From: Phalacrocorax aristotelis
Taxonomy: Eukaryota; Chordata; Aves; Suliformes; Phalacrocoracidae
DNA length: 64,000 nt
Direction: 5' to 3'
Assembly (NCBI RefSeq): GCF_949628215.1
Contig: NC_134286.1
Coordinates: forward strand, 2,418,001 to 2,482,000
Below, in pieces: positions 27,346 through 38,100 of the stretch. Both the position numbers and the translations under genes were made by a program. Position 1 is the stretch's first letter. Each line of letters starts with the position of its first letter. The notes below the pieces were generated by a model. It had not been told where the DNA came from and ran no database searches. It worked only from the letters and a program-made list of their open reading frames with translations.

Positions 27346-27942
27346 AGAGTCGTTTTGTTTAAATTTAAAACTTACAGCTCTACTTATTAAGGCACTTTGT
27401 CTCAGGCATTTGAAATAATTCCTATATAGGAAAAAAAGAGAGAAAATTAATTTCCTTCGCCCTGCTCGAGTTGCAGAGGAAATTCCACGTTATCACTCTC
27501 GAGAGCACCCGCAAAAGAAAACAGGGAGAAAGAAATCTTTTTTTCCAATCATAAAAATAACCCGACTGTGGTGTTGCTTCCTCTCGGCTGAGCAGCACGG
27601 ACTGCACATGCTGTCTTTGGGCTTCACTAGAAGATAGTAGTCACTAGAAAACACTAAACCAGAGTATTTTATATCTACATCCCCTGCCCAAGTGCCTGTG
27701 CCGGGGAACACTCGTGTTCAACTTCACAAGCAACAAGCATCATGAGAAAATGGGGCCACAGCCCAGGTTTCAGATGCAGCAAAACATATGTGATGCTGCA
27801 GGGAACGTCTCTTCTTGCAGGATTTGGGGGTTAAAGAAAAGCACGGTCTTGCCTCAAGATGGCAGGCAGGAGACTTGGATCTCAGCTGCGGTGTTTTACG
27901 AGGTGTGTGATTAAACCTCGACTGGCCCAAAATGTGCGTGGT
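27346..27942. other. Non-coding DNA left of the minisatellite
   Basis: Mixed-composition sequence without a recognised gene or repeat family. CTCAAGATGGCAGG at about 27854 partly resembles a CTCF core but has mismatches. Confidence 0.6.
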
Positions 27943-29058
27943 GCTGGCACCTCCAGGCAGCCGTGTGCCGGCACCTCCAACCCCCAGTGCCGGCACCTCC
28001 AAACCCCAGTGTCAGCGCCCCCAAACCCCAGTGCCGGCACCCCCAAACCCCAGTGTCGGCACCCCCAAACCCCAGTGTTGGCACCCCCAAACCCCAGTGC
28101 CGGCACCTCCAACCCCCAGTGCCGGCACCTCCAAACCCCAGTGCCGGCACCTCCAAACCCCAGTGTCAGCGCCCCCAAACCCCAGTGCCGGCACCCCCAA
28201 ACCCCAGTGTTGGCACCCCCAAACCCCAGTGCCGGCACCTCCAACCCCCAGTGCCAGCACCCCCAAACCCCAGCGCCGGCACCCCCAAACCCCAGTGCCA
28301 GCGCCCCCAAACCCCAGTCTTGGCACCCCCAAAGCCCGGTGCCGGCACCCCCAAACCCCAGTGCCAGCACCCCTAAACCCCAGTGCTAGCGCCCCCAAAC
28401 CCCAGTGCCGGCACCCCCAAACCCCAGTGCCAGCGCCCTCAAACCCCAGTGCCAGCACCCCCAAACCCCAGTGCCGGCGCCCCCAAACCCCAGTGCCAGC
28501 GCCCCCAAACCCCAGTGCCAGTGCCCCCAAACCCCAGTGCTGGCACCCCCAAACCCCAGTGCCGGCACCCCCAAACCCCAGTGCTGGCACCCCCAAACCC
28601 CAGTGCCGGCGCCCCCAAACCCCAGTGCCGGCACCTCCAAACCCCAGTGCCGGCACCCCCAAACCCCAGTGCTGGCACCCCCAAACCCCAGTGCCGGCGC
28701 CCCCAAACCCCAGTGCCGGCACCTCCAAACCCCAGTGCCGGCACCCCCAAACCCCAGTGCCGGCGCCCCCAAACCCCAGTGCCGGCACCTCCAAACCCCA
28801 GTGCCGGCACCCCCAAACCCCAGTGCTAGCGCCCCCAAACCCCAGTGCCGGCACCCCCAAACCCCAGTGCCAGCGCCCTCAAACCCCAGTGCCAGCACCC
28901 CCAAACCCCAGTGCCGGCGCCCCCAAACCCCAGTGCTGGCACCCCCAAACCCCAGTGCCAGTGCCCCCAAACCCCAGTGCTGGCGCCCCCAAACCCCAGT
29001 GCCGGCACCCCCAAACCCCAGTGCCAGCGCCCCCGAACCCCAGTCCCAGCACCCCCAT
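27943..29058. repeat. 22-bp GC-rich minisatellite, about 50 copies
   Basis: Near-perfect tandem units of 22 bp, each containing CAGTG, a GCCGGCACC-type core and CCCCCAAACCCC. Variation is concentrated in the core (GCCGGCAC, GTCAGCGC, GCTGGCAC, GCCAGTGC and similar). The commonest core, GTGCCGGCAC, is a perfect palindrome. Since 22 is not a multiple of 3 and no unit contains a stop on either strand, all six frames are open; this explains overlapping long open frames at 27932-29275 (plus) and 28386-29753 (minus). The plus-strand product would be a 22-residue Pro-rich repeat in every frame. I regard it as non-coding. Confidence 0.97.
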
Positions 29059-32000
29059 CCCCATCCTGGCATCCCACCAGGCCGGAGCAGGTGCTCCCGG
29101 GCCGCTGCCCCCGGCACCCACTGCCGCCCCCGGCAGCACCAGTGACCCGGACGCGGGTGAGCTGAAGGAGCAGAGCGCTGCGGGAAGCAGGGCTGTCCGG
29201 GGGGGGTCTCGGGCACATCCCTGTCCCGTGGCTGTACGGATGCACAGAGCAGCTTCCGCCGCTGCTTCTCCTTAGAGATGAAAGAAGCAATTACTGCGCC
29301 AAGGGCGCGTGTCCCGGGGACAGCTTGTAGGTGGCCGCAGCCGTCGGGCGTCTCAGCGGCTGCACCGTGGCACTGGTTTTTGTTCCCAGCTGTGCACAGG
29401 CAGCAAATAAACGGCGGCCGCAGCAACCTGTGCCTTTTGAGAAGTTTTACTTCAGCCTCACAGCAAAACCAGTATTGACCACGGTGCAGACACGCCAGGC
29501 AAGGACCCGGCGTGGGTGAAACAGCCTCTGCCCCCGCGGTGGCACCGTGGAAAGAGGCCGGATCCACTCCGCAGCCGCCCCGGGCACAGGGAGGTGGCAC
29601 CAGCCGTGCCGTGTCCTCTGCAAGGGCAGCGAGCAACACCGACCTGCGCGGAGAGCCCTGAGACCGCCCGGCGATGCACTTCATATCAAAGATAAATATT
29701 ATCTCAATGAAGCAACACACTTGGTAATATGCCGGGCTGAATTCCTGGTTCAAAAGATTACCAAGAATTAAAACATGCTGCTTTCAGCCCCAAATGAGAG
29801 AAATTCTCTTCTCCCCCTGCCCTTCCCAGCCTACCACCCACCCTCCCCTCCCCAAAACCTTATTTGTGCGGGAAATAAGTCAATCAAGAATGACATCAAG
29901 TCATTCAAACTTCTTAGGTTTGGCCATGCACAAATTGCCTGCTTTTCCTTCAGTTTAACCATATATTCTTTATATTTTTATTATCAACAAAAGCCAGTTT
30001 CCACCCCGGCTTGCCTGGCCAGGAGCTCGGGGGACCCTTGACACGCCGCATGGCTCCAGCGCAGCTTCCCCCCGAGCTGCTGCCGCTGCAGCGCCGCCCA
30101 CGGAAAGGTGGTTGCACGCGTTACCTCAGCATTTTAGCCTTTTTTTGTGTCTCCATGGTTTTGTTTATTGTTGCCAGCTCATTATCGTGCTATAAAGTGT
30201 ATTCAGGAAGCCTTATGGGCCGAACACTGACGCTGCAGGGTGAGCGTGTGGGAGGGATGGGTTAAATTCAGCCTCTAAATGCAAGTCAAAGGAGAGGAAA
30301 GGTGCTCTCTGAGCAGATGCAGCTTAGCCCCTCGCACACCGCATCCTTCCCTACCTGCAGGTCCAAAAGGGGTGACATTGCGAGCTGCAAAGGAAAACTC
30401 ACTGGCATGTTGCTTAGTATTTACAGCTGAAGTTCACTTTTTGGGTTAAAACACTGAAGCGCAGCTTTAGTTTCACCTGCTCCAAAGCATTTTCCACCCT
30501 CTTCCAGGAAGCCAGGACCTGGGTGCTGGCATTCAACATCAAGCTGTGATAGGAAGAGGTGTTTGGAAGGGAATGAATTAATGCTGGATCAGGGGGACCC
30601 CATTATTAGCCTTTAAAATCATCTTTCACGCAGGCCCTGGTGTCAAATGGAGGAGGCACGGCTGCTTTTCGAGGGGCGGCTCATGCAGGAGGGTATCTCA
30701 GAGATGCCACGCCGGGAGCGGAACCTGGTGCCCAGGCAAAACTCGGCCACATTTGCAGAGCTGCTTCCCAAGGAAGCAAATCGCACGTGGCAAGTATTCA
30801 ATTACAGTTTATAGCTAAGAAAAAAAATGACAAAGTAAGCATCTACTCTGCATGAAGGGCTCTCTTCAAGTCTCGGAAACTGTAAATTGAGCAGGATGAT
30901 GAGCGTTGGCTTCCTGGTGTCGGGCGCACCGAAACCTAACGTTGAGCTCTTCAGGAGTCAGTCTGGTGACGGAGGATGGAGGAATTGCTAATCCGCACTC
31001 ATCCCACGTCTCCTCGCATTTGAAGATACAGCCTCGGAGTGTTATATCATTTGTTATTAATAACATCCATCGTACGCACCCAAACTGCGTCTCATTTCAT
31101 GCGTCCGACTGTTTGGGCATCGTGTGCCACGGACCATATGGGCCTCGTTTGAAACCCCTCCGAATCGCAGGGGTCCATGTGCAACTGATAAAGGCCGATT
31201 TGGGGTGAAGGCGGGGGGGGGGGCACCGCTCTCCAGGCAAATCCAAGAAGAACGCCCTATATGTTTTCTAAGTGCTAAACCCAAGGGAAATTACTTCATC
31301 AAAACCCGATCCAGACCACAGTAATGAAGACTGTGATGTAGCCAGTGTTCAACCATGTTGACTTTACAGTACTGGAATTAATCCATCTGCATTGCAGCTC
31401 GGTGAAATCATTTCCAGCCCGTAGCGGCTCCGGGGCTGACTTCATCCTTGCAGACCCAGATGCAGAGCCCTCGGAGTCGAGGGAATTGCGGAGAGGACCG
31501 AAAGGCTGTTCTCTGTGAGCAGTGACGGCCGTCTGTCTTTGTGGGGGGGGTGGCAAATTCATCTAAGGGACAGTCGGGACCCCACAGCTCCGCGAGGCTT
31601 TTCAGTGGCCGCACTTGGCGTTACGCTCATCTGCTCCCATCGTTGTGCTTCCCGCGGGGCTGGAGACAGGGGGATTTGCTGCTTTGCTCTTCCCCTATGA
31701 GATTATTCAATTTAAACTCCCATAAAAATCCCCGGTAATTTTACCGTGACTGTGGGTTATCCAGGGTGCAAATTCAGGCTGATGCTATCAGCGGTATCTC
31801 ATGCTTCCTTGGAAAGACGCTGTGCGAGCGCGGGGGCTTTCCCTGCTGCACTTAGTGCCAGCCGCCGTCATCGCGGCGATCTTTTTATCTTTTAAAGAAA
31901 GACACTCTGGATATTATTGTGCTGTTTGCACAAGAAAAATGCAGGTGATGGGATGCCCTGGCTGCGGGCGCCCTCCCGGGAGCTTGTCCGAGCTCACAGA

Positions 32001-32772
32001 GCCTCTCTCCGGGGTCTGTGCTCGGAGGAGCCGAGCAAAGCAGAAATCCCTCCAGGTCTGCCCATGCGTTCCGCTGCCCATCACCATTTCACTTCCTTTC
32101 CCTTTGTCCCGTGCTTTTTAATTAACATTTTCTCAGTAAAAACACAGTCGCCTTGCTCATGGTGGTTGCTGCAAAGCACAAGCGCTTTTGCTTTCCATGA
32201 AAACAGGGAGCTTCTGCAAAGCGAACACCACCACAAAACCCCTGACTTTGGTGGCGTTTCTTAGTCAAATGAAACCGAAACCCCGCGGGGACAGATTCTG
32301 GCTCCTGGCGAAGGCGGTTGAAATCCCCAAGGCCTCCCTTGCACTGAGGCTGGGGGGTGACGCCCCAGGGACCCCCAGGAGCTCTCGCTGCCGGGACAAG
32401 AGGGTCCCCAGGTCAGGCAGGTTGTCACCTAAGCCTGATGCGCTGCTCGTGCCTCTACAACGCAGGGAAACTAATGGAAATTCATTGATGCTCAGATCTC
32501 CGAGGAGCCTCCCGAGCTGTTTGAACTCTCTGTGAAAGCAGGATTTTAAAACATATATGAAGGTAAATGCCTTATACGCGTAAGAGGGCTCTGGAGAGCG
32601 CCGTGCGTGTACGGTGCTGCGGGGCACGGGCAGGGGATGCCACCTTCATCGGGGTGTCTGGAAGGCTACAGGGTTTAGGAAAAGTGTAAAATGTGAGTAT
32701 ATCCAAAAGGATTTATCAGTCCTTGTATTATTGCTGGGGTTTTTGCTGTCTTACCTAACCCCTCTCGTGTAA
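29059..32772. other. Non-coding DNA right of the minisatellite
   Basis: GC-rich until about 29660, then ordinary composition. A frame with ATG at 30050 would encode a Pro/Arg-rich start then a 20-residue hydrophobic stretch (ILAFFCVSMVLFIVASSL) and meets a donor-like GGGTGAGC at 30239. With no partner exon found, it is not called a gene. Confidence 0.5.
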
Positions 32773-32837
32773 TTTAATTAAGTTTGTTTAATTTATTTTT
32801 TAAAAAAATGCATGTGGGACTAGTAAACTTAATTAAA
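32773..32837. repeat. Inverted repeat of paired TTAATTAA sites
   Basis: TTTAATTAAGTTT at 32773-32785 and AAACTTAATTAAA at 32825-32837 are exact reverse complements, separated by 39 nt. Each arm holds TTAATTAA, a palindromic homeodomain (TAATTA-type) site. Confidence 0.85.
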
Positions 32838-35063
32838 AAGAAACATTGTTAAGCAGCCTGATACAGCTATAATTTGATTTAAAGCACTGGATGATACCAA
32901 CATTATAAATGTAAACCGATATGCCTTTTTTTAAAAAAAAAAAAAAGTTCTAAATGGAATTTAAAATACTCCTTCATTTGCAGTGGGCTTTTTGAGCTGG
33001 GGTTAATTGCAAAGGCTTTCTTCCTCCTGTCCTGTTGCTGTAGGGCTTTTCTCAAGTGGGGTAAGAAATATTTCATCCTCAAAGAAATTACTGCTGGCTC
33101 ACTTGTGCTTTGTGTTCCGCATACGAGCCAGGTTCCCATACCTTTGTTCATGTAATGCACAACCCTGCCTGCCCAGACACCAGTGCCAGAGCTCCCAGTG
33201 GTTTCAAAGGTACCGGGACATTAGGGGTAATTTGGATTCGTTTCTGGAGTAATCTCCTGGATTTCGGAGAGGTGCCCACCCAGCACTGGTCAGAGAGGAA
33301 GAAGTTTCCATCAGAACCTGTTTATAATGCTATTATAAACGTGTTATGTGTCATGCAACGTGATAGAACACGTGGTATTGCATGATGAGCCTTGGATTCA
33401 CATATTTTTCTGAGGCTTTTTGCTACTTCAGTCTAAGCAAGTCCACCTCCTCACGACCAGCAGCCCGCGGAAACAGGTGCTGGAGGTGGTGGATGCCTCA
33501 GACAGTTTGCACATCCCACACCATAAAGTCCGGATATCCTCTATTGCCTCCAACAAATCCTTCCTAAATCTCCCTGCTGGGGTCGGGCCCCGCAGTGGGC
33601 AGGGATACACACTCTAAGAGAGAAAAAGTGCTTAGGACACCTGAAGACTGTCCTCAGAGTCACGGCAGGCACCTCCGGGGTCGGGTACCGGTTTCCTTGG
33701 CTGCCTCTAAACCTCTGCCGAAGGATGGAGCCGGGTGGAAGGGCTGGCGCTGAACGACCCCGTCCTTCCTACCCACCTATCAGCCGTTTGCAAAGCTACT
33801 TGCGGTGTGAAAGTGCACTATTTCACATTGACTATTCAATGGGAACGAGAGCAGAAAGGGGTTTTTTCCCAGCAGCGAGGTTATTTTGTACAAGTTGCTG
33901 CTTTTAACCTTTTCTCTGAATTATTTGCAGAAACATTCGAGACAGGACAGGAGGTGGCTGGATGATGGGAACCACAACTTCACCTTCCAGAGCTAGTGGG
34001 AACCCCCTCCCTTAATGGTACATAATCACTGGGACCGGTTATTGGCTTTGCCATCCGCATCTCTCCGGAGCTGGACAAATCTAGGGGTGCACAAGGCTTG
34101 TGTCGGTGCTGGCTTTGCACAAACTGCAACCGGACCCGAACCAGCCGAAGGCGGAAAATCGAGCACGTGATGAATAGTGGGACTATCACTCAGGATATTT
34201 TGTCGTTTGTTTTTGTAAGCCGTGGATGCAACTGTTCTGATGACATGAGGCAGTAGACTCACAGGCAGCCTTAATTCAATCCCACTTATTTTAATTTAAA
34301 AAATTAATACATATAAAAAAATCTTAATTAAAAAGATTGCAGTTATTATACTTTCCCCTTGATTTTTTTTTTTTTTTGCCAGTCTCTTTTGCCTTTAACA
34401 ATAAATAACAATAGTGTGTTCCCCTCCTTGCTTTTAAACCTCCAGCAGGAGGGGAGGGGGACCTGGCCAACAGACACAGAGGAAAAGACGAGATGCAAGA
34501 GACGGGAAACAAACTGCTGAAAGTAAAAAACACTGGTTTCCTTCAACCACACTTGATTGCGGTGATCTGAGAGGCAACTGTAGGCACAGAGGCCAAGCCA
34601 GAAGGCGTTACAGGCTTTTAATTTAACTTTCTTCCTTTAAACTTAAAGCTTTACGTAACTTTATGACTGAGAAACTGTCCGAGAGCTCCTTTCAGCAGCC
34701 TCAACTCCGGCGAGTGTCAAATCCCAGCGTGAGGTTTGCAGGCGTCCCGGTAGTAGAAGGTATTTAATATTATTTGTTGAATCAAGTCCTTGATAAATTA
34801 CGGCTTTTCTTTTTGTCTTGCAAATAATTCCCAATGTGTTCCTGATTTTTGCGAAAGTAAACAAACTGAGATAGTTTTCAGACTCGGGTTTGTTCGCACA
34901 TGCAACCACCGCCAGAGATCTGCGGGCTGGTTTGTGAGAGCAGCCGCCTTCCCCAGCACAGGCAAGAAACCCCACGGTCCCACAGCCGAGCCCAGCAGCC
35001 GAGCCGCAGATCTCATACCCCCTTTTCTATCGTTCAGTGATATTTGCCAGACATGGAGACAAA
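32838..35063. other. Non-coding DNA
   Basis: AT-rich with an A-run near 32933-32946, a T-run at about 34365-34378 and another TTAATTAA near 34325. No gene recognised. Confidence 0.6.

Positions 35064-35162
<99 letters not shown>
35064..35162. repeat. Compound (ATT)19(GTT)14 microsatellite
   Basis: Pure ATT units from 35064 to 35120 switch sharply to pure GTT units from 35121 to 35162, then to mixed ATT/GTT. Long Tyr/Cys- or Leu-rich open frames across it are artefacts of the repeat. Confidence 0.97.
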
Positions 35163-38100
35163 ATTATTTGTTATTATTGTTATTGTTATTAAAATTTTCT
35201 ACAAATCTTTTTGCTTGCATTTTATTGTTGATATAAATTACAGGGTGAAAAAAATCCCAGTGCTGTGTTTCAAATATTTATTCCCTACGATTTGGTGGAG
35301 TACAGATTCACTCCTTACCTCCTGCCCATAGCCTGCATTATAGCAATTAGCGGATAACATATTTTTCAGTCCTCTTACCTCCAAACTCCAGCTGCCCGGA
35401 CAGGATAATACAAACCACATTGAGCCGGGCCAGGCAGTGCCACGGTAGGGATGGCTGCGCGTCTGCAAGCGGCCTCAAAGCCGTGGCTGGTCTTTCAGAC
35501 GGGGAAATGATCTCTCCGAGGCAACTGGGATTCATCACCCACAGCTAATCGAGCCCTGGTGAGCAGGAGGGTTCCCATCTGCTGGCTCTCTCCGTCGGGC
35601 AGAGAGCGCTGGCAGCATCTCCTGATCCCATCTCTGCACGGGAAGTTCCTGCTCTGAGCATTGCTGGCCCCCGAGATGCTCCGAGGATGGCAGTGGCTCT
35701 CGTGGAGCTCCCTGCCGGTCCCCACCCCATGGCTCTGCTCTGCCCAAGGGCTGGGTAGTGCCAGACGAGCGATGTTAACAAAACCCATCAAGGAAGTACA
35801 TTAAATAAAAGACTTTTGCCCTCCAACAGCAAAGCAGGGCTGCAACGGAGGCTTTGCTGGCTCCTCGGTGGTTCACTAAATTTGCCATTTCTGAGGGTCG
35901 GGAATTGGAGGATGTGCAAAGTGGAAGCATTTGGTATCGTCAGCTTCATTGTGATTTTCAATGAACTGGATTAATTCTGTTATATATGGAAGTGCTTTAA
36001 GTTTGTGGAATGTGGGACAATAAAAGCAAGCAGATGCAAGAACGTAGGCAGAAATCCAGAAAAAAAAAATATAGTCCATAGAAACATCCCTGCCCCTGCA
36101 TGTGCTGTCTGCTATGGGGTCCGCCGGTCCCAGGAGGCAGGGCAAGCGGAGCAAAGAGTGAAGTCAAAGTGTGTGGGAGCCCACGGGGTGGCCCCTGAGG
36201 GGCTGCGGCTTGGGGCAAGGGCTGGTGCAGCTCCAGGCACTGGAGCTTCTCCTGGGGCACCTCTGCAGGGCTTTGGTGTCTGACAAAAGCAGGAGAGGTT
36301 TCAAGGCCACTCACCTTCAGTGGCACAGGGCATGTTTATGTTCTGGGATAAGATGCATTTTCAAAAGGGGTTTTTTTCCAACCCAAACGACTTTTCCTGG
36401 CAGCGTTGGAGCCGCCTGACCTTCCGCCTCTGGTGGTATCGCAGGAGACACGAAACCTGCCCTGCCGCTTGGTTTAACGCCATGCTCAGTCCTGAGCCTT
36501 CAAACCCGGGGCTCCTAATGAATTACCACTTACATTTCAATGCAAAATATCCACCAGGTTCCCCACAGTGCACTTCTGCAGACGGAGGGACTATTTACTC
36601 CAGTAACTAATGGGCACAGACAGACTTGAGCAGCACTGAAAGGTAATATCACCCCCAAATACAACCAGATGTGCAAAAAATACACAACTTTTCGATGGGT
36701 AGAACTTGCTGCGGAGCCCAAATCAGACTCAGCTGCTAGTTCCAGGTCTTGAGGGTTAGGAAGAGGCAAATTTTTTGCACGTGAGCTATAATCATAACTC
36801 AGCCTTCTGGCCCAGACTGGCAGGGCAGAGTATTAATCAGGGCAGATGCTCCAGATCAAGGGCCTGATTTAAGCTCCCAGGGCCGTGGTGCCCAGAGGCA
36901 CAGTGGTCTTGAGGATTTCAGGGCCCTACCAGTACCTCTTCTGCTTGCTGACAAGGCTGCTCAGGCATAATATCTCCGTAGTCCTCATTTTAGACTGCAG
37001 CTTATCTAAAATGATCTGCAAGGAAAGGAGCTGAGATCAATGTATTGTACATAACAAGGAAACCTATTTTGTTGCCTCCAAATCTTCCTGTTCTGCAGCT
37101 TGGGCTCCAACCAAGGATGGAGAAACTCTGCAGATCATAGCAACCCCAGCCAGAGTGAGGATTTTACATCTCTGATAGGAAGATCTCTGCTCTAGCACCT
37201 ACACACTTGACTTGCTTTGGTCCTGGAGACCTTAGAAAGAAAACGGTATCTGGCAAGTACTGGTCCATGTCCATGATGGCTCTGGTGAGCCCCAGGAGTG
37301 TGCGTGGAGTCTCGGAGCTGGGACAGAGCAGGCTGATGGAGAAACGCCGCTGGGCCAGTGCTGGGTGGGGGTGGCAGACCCTAGGGAAGGGCTCGGGGAG
37401 CCCAGCATGCGATGGGGCACTGGGAGTCGAGGAAGGGATGCTCCCTGCAAGCCAAGAGTCCCATTACGCCCTAAAAGCCAACGGATGCTCGGCCAGAGCC
37501 AGCTCCAACCCCAGCCATGGCTCTCCCATGAGCCTTCCCCAACTCACCTTGTTTCTACATTACTCGAGGACAGAGGTTGTTTTTCAGGGCAAATCCCCTG
37601 ATAATGTTGCTGGGATTTGAATTTATGGCCACGAGAGGTGTTGAGCCACGAGGCCAGATGGTTATTTGCTAATTTTGATGGTTTGGAGTGGTTTTTGGAT
37701 CTCGACAGAACTGTCCGCATTTGCAAACAAGAGAAAACCATAGGCTGAACTGTTTCATATATTAAATCATTGCATGGTTTTCTTCTTCCCTTGTTGAAAA
37801 AGGTGGTTTGATTTTTGGCTGTATAATTTACAGTCCTCAGCCTGTGACCCCGTGCAGCCAGAAGGAAACTTTGGAAAGGGAGATAATACCGTGGAGACAG
37901 ATTTTCCTCTTCTCTGAGCTGAAATTCCTCAGGAAGCTGAAGCTTGTTGACCAGTTCAACGAATGCTGATTTCCTTCTGCTCCAGCAGCACTAGCCACGG
38001 ATAGACTCCTTTGGCAGACTTTATATAGCAACTACCTGTACTTCGACATGCACGGATTGCATTTACTTATTTTGCACAGCTCGGTGCTGTTGGGTGGCAA

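Noticed and set aside
27854..27870. CTCF-like core beside the minisatellite
   Set aside because: At least two mismatches at informative positions; not distinguishable from chance.
30050..30240. Short frame with one hydrophobic segment ending at a donor-like site
   Set aside because: No second exon could be found; one hydrophobic stretch encoded by T-rich DNA is weak evidence.
34790..35331. Open frames rich in Tyr/Cys or Leu
   Set aside because: They are read straight through the ATT/GTT microsatellite and have no other coding signal.
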